From positions 1 to 7,478 of the forward strand of contig CAMNCZ010000044.1 in NCBI GenBank assembly GCA_946534775.1: a DNA stretch of 7,478 nucleotides, in the 5' to 3' direction. The translations under genes and the position numbers were made by a program. The stretch is from an uncultured Eubacteriaceae bacterium (GTDB lineage: Bacteria > Bacillota > Clostridia > Lachnospirales > CAG-274). This document shows positions 1 to 5,586 of the stretch, one piece after another; position 1 is the stretch's first letter; the number at the start of each line of letters is the position of its first letter. Below the pieces are notes generated by a model. It had not been told where the DNA came from, searched no databases, and saw nothing but the letters and a program-made list of their open reading frames with translations.

Positions 1-51
1 TTGCCGCTAAAGCTAAATTTTATTTTTCCTTTTTGAATTAATCAGTGTTTC
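1..51 (-). repeat. End of a MITE-like palindromic repeat element (partial, cut by window edge)
   Basis: Bases 1-51 are, by reading base for base, the exact reverse complement of 3674-3724, which is the left end of the complete element at 3673-3833. The terminal motif is GAAACACTGATTAA read on the - strand, followed by an A-rich stretch and the motif TTTAGCGGCAA. The match continues to the first base of the window, so the rest of this copy lies outside. The element is non-coding. It abuts a truncated acetyltransferase gene, so it may have inserted there or may mark a rearrangement end. Confidence 0.85.
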
Positions 52-190
52 CCTTGAAAGAACGGCGTGCAAGGACTTGTGTTTTGATTTTAACAACACC
101 GTGATAGGCGCAGGCAGTGTTGTGACAAAAAATATCCCCGCAGGTGTGGTCGCCTACGGCAGCCCCTGCAGGGTAATAAGGGAAGTCTGA
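52..190 (+). pseudogene. 3' remnant of a hexapeptide-repeat (left-handed beta-helix) acetyltransferase
   Basis: The frame ending with TGA at 188-190 encodes a C-terminus typical of the maltose/galactoside O-acetyltransferase (Maa/LacA/NodL) or related sugar acetyltransferase families: NNTVIGAGSVVTKNIPAG followed by VVAYGSPCRVIREV (codons 92-187). Family members are about 180-200 residues long and use acetyl-CoA to acetylate sugars. Here only about 32 residues are recognisable. Upstream, codons 53-91 do not look like the expected beta-helix repeats, and a plausible earlier segment (GGC GTG at 64) lies in another frame. The frame then runs into the repeat element at 1-51, where an in-frame TAA sits at 8-10. 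No credible start codon or ribosome site is visible. I read it as a truncated, decayed gene. A full gene split by the element is possible only if the missing part lies outside the window. Confidence 0.7.
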
Positions 191-209
191 TTTTTTCGGA
201 CTTCTTTTT
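182..209 (+). terminator. Rho-independent terminator of the acetyltransferase remnant
   Basis: GAAGTCTGA (182-190) pairs with TCGGACTTC (196-204) with one G-T wobble, around a T-only loop. It is followed by TTTTT at 205-209. The TGA stop of the acetyltransferase frame forms part of the 5' arm. In the - direction the stem is followed by CCTTATT, so it would be a weak terminator for uppP. Confidence 0.75.
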
Positions 210-1029
210 ATTTAAGCAAAAAATACACCAGCACCAATGCGCCGAGGACTATACGGTAGATACCGAAGGCTTTGAAATCTTTTTTCTTGATATAACCGAT
301 AAGGAAACGGATCGCAAGAATGCTCACAACAAAGGAAACTATCATACCGACAGCAAGCACGCCAAACTGACCGAGGGTGAACATACCGCCTTTTACAAAA
401 AATTTGACCAGCTTTAAACAGCTCGCGCCAAACATAACGGGTATAGCAAGGAAAAATGTAAATTCCGTTGCGACAAAGCGCGAACAGCCCGCTATCATAC
501 CGCCGATAATGGTACTGCCGCTGCGCGAAGTGCCCGGGATAAGGGCAAGCACCTGAAAAGCACCGATAATAAGCGCCTGTTTATATGTAAGCTGTTCAAG
601 TTCTTTGGCGGCGGGTTCTTTTTTCTTTCCCGATTCTATCACGATAAACCATATACCGTAAATTATCAGCATAAGCGCCACAACAAAGGCGTTATACAGA
701 TGTTCGTCAAGCCAGTCATCAAGCGGCAGACCTATCACCGCCGCAGGTATGCAGGCGATAACAACTTTGTACCAAAGGCTGAAAGTCTGTTTTTTCTCCG
801 TCTTGCTTTTTGACGGCGAAAACGGATTAAGTTTGTGAAAATACAGCACGATGACCGCAAGTATTGCACCAAGCTGTATCACAACATCAAACATCTCCTC
901 AAATTCGGGGCTGACAACGGTGCCGATAAACTCCTGCACCAGGATAAGATGCCCCGTACTGCTTATGGGCAGCCACTCCGTAATACCTTCAACAATGCCC
1001 AGTATAAGGGCGCGTAAAAAATCAAGCAT
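208..1029 (-). CDS. uppP: Undecaprenyl-diphosphate phosphatase (UppP/BacA)
   Basis: Integral membrane enzyme that dephosphorylates undecaprenyl diphosphate to the monophosphate, recycling the lipid carrier of peptidoglycan and other wall polymers; in the family it also gives bacitracin tolerance. At 273 residues it has the normal family length. The first signature, EGITEWLPISSTGH, lies at residues 14-27 and includes the conserved acidic residues E14/E18 and H27. The second, PGTSRSGST, lies at 165-173 with the catalytic-site arginine R169. Multiple hydrophobic segments span the chain, for example around 49-63, 88-100, 116-131, 192-208 and 219-244, and the protein ends in a membrane segment. 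The start is supported by AAAGGAG at 1037-1043 with a 7-base spacer. It lies downstream of the unknown gene at 1094-1717 but is separated from it by a terminator-like hairpin. No clear promoter of its own is visible in the 64-bp gap, so it may depend on read-through or on a promoter inside the upstream gene. Confidence 0.97.
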   Translation of the reverse strand: MLDFLRALILGIVEGITEWLPISSTGHLILVQEFIGTVVSPEFEEMFDVVIQLGAILAVIVLYFHKLNPFSPSKSKTEKKQTFSLWYKVVIACIPAAVIGLPLDDWLDEHLYNAFVVALMLIIYGIWFIVIESGKKKEPAAKELEQLTYKQALIIGAFQVLALIPGTSRSGSTIIGGMIAGCSRFVATEFTFFLAIPVMFGASCLKLVKFFVKGGMFTLGQFGVLAVGMIVSFVVSILAIRFLIGYIKKKDFKAFGIYRIVLGALVLVYFLLK

Positions 1030-1060
1030 AATTTTTCTCCTTTAAAATTTGTTGCCGACA

Positions 1061-1093
1061 TAAAACAAGGGCTGCCGAAACAACCCTTATTTT
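1061..1093 (-). terminator. Hairpin terminator/attenuator between the unknown pair and uppP
   Basis: AAGGGCTGC (1067-1075) faces AACCCTT at the other end (to 1088). Read on the - strand it folds as AAGGGTTG with CAGCCCTT, about 8 pairs including a T-G wobble. It is followed on the - strand by GTTTTA, and on the + strand by ATTTTT (1089-1094), so it could act in both directions. It begins 5 bases after the TGA stop (1094-1096) of the upstream gene and ends 23 bases before the uppP Shine-Dalgarno site, which is a position fit for attenuation. Confidence 0.65.
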
Positions 1094-1717
1094 TCACTGC
1101 CTGCAAATATAACCGTTGATATTGCTTATACCCGTCATTTCGGGGTCTATACCCCACGCTTTGGATATATCCATAACATTTTCTTCATCGGGAAATTGCT
1201 TTTCTTCATCATCCATATCATCCTCGGTCTGTATAAGCTCGTTAAAACCAAGATCGATCTCTTCTTCCGTCAATTCACCGTCGGAAAATATCTCACACGA
1301 TTCACCTACGAAAGAGTACTTTCTTACGCACTTTCCGTTTATGTACTTTGACCAGTAATGGGCTTCCACAACCCTGTGTGTTGCAAAACCCATTACAAAG
1401 TCAAATTTTTGTGCAATATCCTTTATGCCCTTATCATCCGAGTTTTCATCAAAAATAAGGTACATCATCTCATCAATGATGATAACATAGCCGTTTACGG
1501 GGTCGGAAACATATACCCTGCCAGGTTTGAGCGACTCGAGTCCCGTGTTCCAATCGGTCTGTTTAATTATATTAAACCCAAGTTTTTTTATTACATCTTT
1601 CGGTGAATCCGCCTTTACCGCTACCCAACCCGATTTATAACCGATAGGAGTCAGTGCTGTATCTCTTTCCCCTGCTTTTGCATTGTCTTTTTTCTTAAAA
1701 AAATCAAATAATCCCAT
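1094..1717 (-). CDS. Uncharacterised acidic cytosolic protein, translationally coupled to the secreted protein upstream
   Basis: I do not recognise a named domain. The 207-residue product has no signal peptide or membrane segment and starts with a short basic stretch (MGLFDFFKKK). The body is a mixed alpha/beta-looking region of about residues 25-110. Conserved-looking motifs follow: ATHRVVEAHYW at 112-122, FVGESCEIFSDGELTEEE at 136-153, an acidic stretch at 162-180, and a closing VMDISKAWGIDP at 181-192. The pattern HRVVE...YW...VGESGEI...WGxDP recalls uncharacterised proteins I have seen in actinobacteria and cyanobacteria, but that is memory and not a search result. The ATG (1715-1717) shares its A with the TAA stop of the preceding gene (TAATG). 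Only a weak GGGG-like ribosome site precedes it, so its translation probably depends on ribosomes finishing the upstream gene. Function unknown; it could be a regulator, partner or accessory of the secreted protein. Confidence 0.9.
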   Translation of the reverse strand: MGLFDFFKKKDNAKAGERDTALTPIGYKSGWVAVKADSPKDVIKKLGFNIIKQTDWNTGLESLKPGRVYVSDPVNGYVIIIDEMMYLIFDENSDDKGIKDIAQKFDFVMGFATHRVVEAHYWSKYINGKCVRKYSFVGESCEIFSDGELTEEEIDLGFNELIQTEDDMDDEEKQFPDEENVMDISKAWGIDPEMTGISNINGYICRQ

Positions 1718-3465
1718 TACTCATAATACCCCGTTACATTGTTTTTCTTCATCCAATCCAGTTTACAATCCATAAGATACTGTATCGTGTCGGAATTTCT
1801 GTTGAAATATATCCTTAGCAGATGTCTTGTGGTATACAGATCGTTATAGGTGAGATAGGGATAATCCACCATAGTGTTGTAAGTGCCCGTGTAGTGCAGC
1901 GCATAATTAAGGTTGTTGCTGGGCAGCACCCACTGGTCTTTTGTGTCCTCTATAGCGAGCAGCATTTTATCCGCAAGTTCAAGATAAGGCTGATGTTTTG
2001 TCACATCGTACATTTTGTACAGCAGATTAAGTTCCGCAAGCTGATGATTAAGCGATACATGTGTTTTGGTGTGGGTCTTGGTGTGACCGTAGTCCTCTAC
2101 CAAAACACCGCCGTTTTGCGTTATATAGCTGTGTTCCGCTGCGTGACTCTTGAAAAATTCGCCGTAGCGGATAAGTGCATCGAGAAATTCATCATCATTG
2201 TAGGTTTTGTATGCATTCAGCAAGTTTTCGGCAAAGTCCGTATTAAAACGGGTATCGTAAAAGCCTGCGTCAATATTGAAATCACTCATAAGCCACTCTG
2301 ACTGCGGGCCCGTCTGCCAATAGCCCTGGGCGTTCTGATTTTTCATACAAATTTTTGTCATTACATAGCCAAGTTCTTTGGCGGCGAGGAAATTTGCGTT
2401 TTTAACAAAGCTTGCTCCGACATAGTTAGACGGATGTCTGTAGAGCATATTTTCCGCAAAGGGCTTGTAATTTGTCGGTATGGGGAAGTAGTAGCCGTCC
2501 CAGCAGAAACGTCTTTGCTTGCTGAGATCCTGTTTAAGTGCCTCAAAATGTTTTGCATTTGTCCAGTCCGCAAGTTTGTAGTTTGAACGGAGTACCCAAA
2601 TTTCGCCCATTACCTGCATATTGCGCGGAAATTCATAAGTCAGTCTGTAGCCGCCGTCCTCTTTGGTGATGACTATTTTTTTCTCCTGCTCGGGAACGCG
2701 CACAAGCGTAGTTGCGGTGGTATCGTTCATATAGACCGCGGGAACACCGATAATCAACGATGCCTTGTCGGTATCTATAAACATAGTTTCATACGCCGTG
2801 TTTTCGATATTTGACGACATATACCAGTTATTGTTTGCATCAAGATAGCGTATCTCTATTTTGCTGCCCGGTATACTAAGGCCTGTAACAAGCGGTGTTT
2901 CGGCATTTTTCTTGAAATTGTAGCGGTGCATATAAAATATATCGCCGTTTTCAAACTTTACATTGCGCTGTTTAAGCGCGTAATCGTTGTTTTCCACAAC
3001 TTCTTCCTGCCAGTCGGCCGTGTATTTTTCGGCCCACTTGTCCTTTGGTGTTCCTGCCTTGATGTTGTGTAAAATAAGCTCCATACCTGTCAGCGGCACA
3101 CCGTTTGCATCAACGGGAACGGCCTGTGTCGTAGTTTCTGTAGTTTCCTCAATCGTCGTTGTTTCCTGCTTTTTCTCTTTGGTGGTCGTTTCGGTCTCTT
3201 CCTTTTTGGAGACAGCAGAACTGCTTGAACCTGATTTTGACTTGCCCGTAGAACCCGCCTTGGTTTTGGACGAAGATTTGGAAGCCTTTGTAGTGACCTG
3301 CGTTGTTTCCTCACTTGCTTCTTCGGTTACTTTCTCCGTTGTTTTTGCCGCAGCCCGTTTGGCGGCGGAAGAACTTTTGGCCATCGCACTTACACCGAAA
3401 CTGCCCGTAAAAACAGCCGCAGTGCAGGCAAAGGCCGCAATATAGCCCAATTTTTTAATATTCAT
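1717..3465 (-). CDS. Secreted protein of unknown function, signal peptide + K/S/T-rich linker + C5-epimerase-like/alpha-toroid domain
   Basis: The 582-residue protein has three parts. Residues 1-29 are a Sec signal peptide (MNIKK, hydrophobic core, AMA before a likely cut at 29/30). Residues 30-118 are a low-complexity K/S/T/E linker. The folded region runs from about 121 to 582. That region has a beta-rich first half (about 170-310, with PLVTGLSIPGSKIEIRY) and a helix-rich aromatic second half with GYWQTGPQSEWL (381-392), GFYDTRFNTDF (401-411), GGVLVEDYG (452-460) and THVSLNHQLAELN (468-480). The second half resembles the (alpha/alpha) toroid of D-glucuronyl C5-epimerase C-terminal domains and glycan-active enzymes. 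I recall similar full-length proteins in Paenibacillus-type Firmicutes, all unassigned. Acidic residues such as D404, D410 and E457 are possible active-site residues, but this is inference. The ribosome site AAAGGGG (3473-3479) and an extended -10 promoter support the start. There is no LPXTG or lipobox, so it is probably released or held non-covalently. It overlaps the next gene by one base. Confidence 0.93.
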   Translation of the reverse strand: MNIKKLGYIAAFACTAAVFTGSFGVSAMAKSSSAAKRAAAKTTEKVTEEASEETTQVTTKASKSSSKTKAGSTGKSKSGSSSSAVSKKEETETTTKEKKQETTTIEETTETTTQAVPVDANGVPLTGMELILHNIKAGTPKDKWAEKYTADWQEEVVENNDYALKQRNVKFENGDIFYMHRYNFKKNAETPLVTGLSIPGSKIEIRYLDANNNWYMSSNIENTAYETMFIDTDKASLIIGVPAVYMNDTTATTLVRVPEQEKKIVITKEDGGYRLTYEFPRNMQVMGEIWVLRSNYKLADWTNAKHFEALKQDLSKQRRFCWDGYYFPIPTNYKPFAENMLYRHPSNYVGASFVKNANFLAAKELGYVMTKICMKNQNAQGYWQTGPQSEWLMSDFNIDAGFYDTRFNTDFAENLLNAYKTYNDDEFLDALIRYGEFFKSHAAEHSYITQNGGVLVEDYGHTKTHTKTHVSLNHQLAELNLLYKMYDVTKHQPYLELADKMLLAIEDTKDQWVLPSNNLNYALHYTGTYNTMVDYPYLTYNDLYTTRHLLRIYFNRNSDTIQYLMDCKLDWMKKNNVTGYYE

Positions 3466-3503
3466 ATATAGACCCCTTTATTATTATTGGTAAGTTTTAT
3501 AAC

Positions 3504-3512
3504 ATTATAACA
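3504..3512 (-). promoter_or_regulatory. Extended -10 sigma-A promoter of the secreted/unknown gene pair
   Basis: On the - strand the sequence TGTTATAAT gives a perfect TATAAT (3504-3509) with an upstream TG (3511-3512). No good -35 lies at 16-18 bases, as is common for extended -10 promoters. Transcription would start near 3497, leaving a leader of about 30 bases before the ATG at 3465. Confidence 0.65.
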
Positions 3513-3615
3513 TATAAATTAAGGAATTTTTATTACAATAATATTAAAAATTGTTCTCCGCTTGCTATCAGACGAAAATCGCGCACAAAAAAATAATTAC
3601 CGTATCCTGCCAAAC

Positions 3616-3664
3616 AAAAAACGCGCGAAAATTATCGTAGCGTTTTGCGATAATCTGCGCGCGT
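3616..3664 (-). terminator. Probable recA terminator, displaced from recA by a repeat element
   Basis: ACGCGCG (3621-3627) pairs with CGCGCGT (3658-3664) and ATTATCG (3631-3637) with CGATAAT (3648-3654), with a 3x3 internal loop. Read on the - strand this strong stem is followed by TTTTTGTTTG (the complement of 3611-3620), a good U-tract. On the + strand it is followed by AAAACT, so the direction is that of recA. It lies about 180 bases past the recA stop, with the element at 3673-3833 in between. Confidence 0.75.
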
Positions 3665-3672
3665 AAAACTAT

Positions 3673-3833
3673 AGAAACACTGATTAATTCAAAAAGGAAA
3701 AATAAAATTTAGCTTTAGCGGCAAAAATTATAGCGAACCAGCCGTATAAACCGCTTGAAAAGCGGTTTTAGGCGAATGTGAGCGACCATAATTTTTGTAA
3801 ATTTTATTTTTTCGACCTTAAATCAGTGTTTCC
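3673..3833. repeat. Complete ~160-bp palindromic MITE-like element
   Basis: The ends are imperfect terminal inverted repeats. The left reads GAAACACTGATTAA from 3674, and the right, complemented from 3832, reads GAAACACTGATTTAA. Further in, both arms share AAAATAAAATTTA and CAAAAATTAT followed by a GCG-containing stretch, so the whole element can fold into one long interrupted hairpin. Its tip carries a perfect 9-bp stem, AAACCGCTT/AAGCGGTTT (3748-3756 and 3760-3768). CTAT at 3669-3672 and 3834-3837 may be a 4-bp target duplication. It has no coding capacity. The same left end occurs inverted at 1-51. Confidence 0.82.
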
Positions 3834-3843
3834 CTATTATTTT

Positions 3844-4950
3844 TTATTCTTCTGTAGGCTGTTCTTCTGTTTTCAAGGCTTCTTTTGCTTCGGCATTTCC
3901 AAGGGGTGCGAGACCGTTTGCGATCCTTACCTTGTTTTCCACTTCAAGCAGGATATCGGGGTTTTCGCGCAAAAATTTCTTTGCGTTTTCGCGGCCCTGA
4001 CCCAGTCTTTCGCCGTTGTAGCTGTACCATGCACCGCCTTTTTGCACAATGTCCATTTCGGCGGCAATATCGAGTACATCACCTTCGTGACTTATACCCT
4101 GACCGTAAATGATGTCAAACTCGGTCTTTTTAAAGGGAGGAGCCACCTTGTTTTTAACTATTTTGACCTTTGTTCTGTTGCCTATTATCTCTGTGCCGTC
4201 TTTTATGGGGTCGCCCTTGCGGATATCCATTCTTACGGAAGCATAGAATTTAAGCGCTTTACCGCCTGTTGTTGTTTCGGGATTGCCAAACATAACGCCG
4301 ATTTTTTCTCTAAGCTGGTTGATAAACACAACTATACATTTGCTTTTTGCCGTAACGGATGTAAGTTTTCTGAGAGCCTGACTCATAAGACGTGCCTGAA
4401 GACCTACATGTGCATCACCCATTTCGCCCTCAATTTCGGCCTTGGGTACAAGCGCCGCAACGGAGTCCACTATTATTACATCAACAGCGCCGCTGCGTAC
4501 AAGTGTTTCCGCAATTTCAAGCGCCTGCTCGCCGTCATCGGGCTGCGAAACATATAATTCGTTTATATCAACACCCAAATTTTGCGCATATACGGGGTCG
4601 AGCGCGTGTTCCGCATCGATAAAGCCCGCAATGCCGCCCGCTTTTTGAACCTCTGCCACAATATGCAGAGCTACCGTTGTTTTACCGCTGCTTTCGGGTC
4701 CGTATATCTCGATTATCCTGCCCTTGGGTATGCCGCCTACGCCCAAAGCAAGGTCAAGCGAAAGCGCGCCCGAAGAAACAGTTTCAACCCCTGTGTTTTT
4801 GAGGTTTTCACCCAGTTTCATAATTGAGCCTTTGCCAAAATCCTTTTCAATTCTGGTAACGGCACCTTTCATAGCCTCCAGTTTTTCGGCCTTTGCTGCA
4901 TCTATCTCTTCAATTTCCGTTGTTGTTTCGGTTGCTTTAGTTTTTGCCAT
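3844..4950 (-). CDS. recA: RecA recombinase
   Basis: ATP-dependent DNA strand exchange protein, which also triggers LexA self-cleavage in the SOS response; it acts on single-stranded DNA in the cytoplasm. The 368 residues contain the full core: [10 protein letters not shown] (38-47), Walker [10 protein letters not shown] (84-92), the catalytic glutamate in [10 protein letters not shown] (E114), Walker [15 protein letters not shown] (156-169, D162), [20 protein letters not shown] (207-226, with N211/Q212), and [14 protein letters not shown] (227-240) for the DNA-binding L2 region. The C-terminal domain follows and ends in an acidic tail (TEEQPTEE). Compared with E. coli RecA, the Walker A motif lies 18 residues later because of a T/E/K-rich N-terminal extension (about residues 1-24). 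The start is set by AAAGGAG ten bases upstream. The gene begins inside the end of pncC (14-bp overlap), so the two are probably co-transcribed from the promoter at 5467-5495. No inteins or lesions are seen. Confidence 0.99.
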   Translation of the reverse strand: MAKTKATETTTEIEEIDAAKAEKLEAMKGAVTRIEKDFGKGSIMKLGENLKNTGVETVSSGALSLDLALGVGGIPKGRIIEIYGPESSGKTTVALHIVAEVQKAGGIAGFIDAEHALDPVYAQNLGVDINELYVSQPDDGEQALEIAETLVRSGAVDVIIVDSVAALVPKAEIEGEMGDAHVGLQARLMSQALRKLTSVTAKSKCIVVFINQLREKIGVMFGNPETTTGGKALKFYASVRMDIRKGDPIKDGTEIIGNRTKVKIVKNKVAPPFKKTEFDIIYGQGISHEGDVLDIAAEMDIVQKGGAWYSYNGERLGQGRENAKKFLRENPDILLEVENKVRIANGLAPLGNAEAKEALKTEEQPTEE

Positions 4951-5437
4951 TTTCCTGTTTCTCCTTTAATCTGTTACATAACTCTTCAAGCAAGATCTCT
5001 GTAGCTTTTTTTCTCACTTCGTTACGGGTGCCGCTTAAACTTAAACGCCTTGTGAATACTTCGCCTTTTATGTAAATACCGATGTATACCGTGCCCGCGG
5101 GGTCCTCTTCGGTGCCGCCGCCGGGGCCCGCATAGCCCGTTGTGCTAAGCGCAATATCGGTGTTGCTTCTTAAAGCGACACCTTTACACATCTCCTCCGC
5201 CGTTTTAAAACTTACGGCGCTGTATTTTTCAAGCGTTTCGCTTTTAACGCCCAAAAATTTCATCTTGGACTCGTTTGAGTAGGTAACTATGCCGTCACTG
5301 AAAACATTTGAGGCGCCCGGATAGTCCACCAAAGCAGACGACACCATCCCGCCCGTGCAGCTTTCCGCCACCGACAGCATAAAACCCATTTGTGTAAGCA
5401 TATTTACGATATATTCAACGCTTTTGTAAGTATCCAT
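4937..5437 (-). CDS. pncC: Nicotinamide-nucleotide amidohydrolase PncC (stand-alone CinA C-terminal domain)
   Basis: Known members of this family deamidate nicotinamide mononucleotide (NMN) to nicotinate mononucleotide and ammonia, feeding NAD recycling in the cytoplasm. At 166 residues the protein consists of the CinA C-terminal domain only. [15 protein letters not shown] (22-36) carries the probable nucleophile S26, and the second signature, [21 protein letters not shown], lies at about 99-119. Many Firmicute CinA proteins are about 410 residues with an N-terminal molybdopterin-binding-like (COG1058) domain; nothing of that domain is seen upstream, where a promoter stands instead. The ribosome site AAAGGCGGG (5444-5452), six bases from the ATG, fixes the start. 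Its 3' end overlaps recA by 14 bp, matching the cinA-recA arrangement known from Streptococcus and Bacillus. The cinA name is often used for such genes, but the domain content fits pncC better. Confidence 0.94.
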   Translation of the reverse strand: MDTYKSVEYIVNMLTQMGFMLSVAESCTGGMVSSALVDYPGASNVFSDGIVTYSNESKMKFLGVKSETLEKYSAVSFKTAEEMCKGVALRSNTDIALSTTGYAGPGGGTEEDPAGTVYIGIYIKGEVFTRRLSLSGTRNEVRKKATEILLEELCNRLKEKQENGKN

Positions 5438-5466
5438 CTTATACCCGCCTTTAATTTACAAAAATT

Positions 5467-5495
5467 ATTATATAGTATAAATCAGAAAAAATCAA
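5467..5495 (-). promoter_or_regulatory. Sigma-A promoter of pncC-recA
   Basis: On the - strand, TTGATT (5490-5495) and TATAAT (5467-5472) are separated by exactly 17 bases. Transcription would begin near 5460, giving a leader of about 23 bases to the pncC ATG. Nothing else in the 149-bp gap to malic enzyme competes with it. Confidence 0.75.
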
Positions 5496-5504
5496 TAGGA
5501 AAAC

Positions 5505-5518
5505 CGAAATTTTATTCG
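5505..5518. promoter_or_regulatory. Possible degenerate LexA/DinR operator upstream of pncC-recA
   Basis: CGAA-atttta-TTCG lies ten bases upstream of the -35 box. It has the outer half-sites and spacing of the Gram-positive SOS box (CGAAC-N4-GTTCG), but lacks the inner C and G that LexA usually needs. recA is LexA-controlled in most Firmicutes, so the position is reasonable. The match is weak. Confidence 0.25.
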
Positions 5519-5586
5519 ATTTTTGTTTTATTGTCCTGTTGTACGGACATTAAGAGCATTGATTATGGCAAAACAGCCAAAATCTT

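Noticed and set aside
2987..3445. + strand open frame rich in Val/Ser opposite the linker of the secreted protein
   Set aside because: It is the complement of the Thr/Lys/Glu-rich linker and signal peptide of the gene at 1717-3465; no start signals.
3748..3768. AAACCGCTT/AAGCGGTTT hairpin as the recA terminator
   Set aside because: It is the tip of the palindromic element and on the - strand is followed by TATACGGC, not a U-tract; the hairpin at 3616-3664 fits better.
3778..4557. Long + strand open frame opposite recA
   Set aside because: It is fully antisense to recA, has no ribosome site, is rich in Cys/Phe in a way typical of a complementary-strand shadow, and starts within the repeat element.
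5532..5549. TGTCC...GGACA hairpin as a malic enzyme terminator
   Set aside because: Only five pairs and no U-tract on the - strand (it is followed by ATAAAACAAAAA), so not a credible rho-independent terminator.
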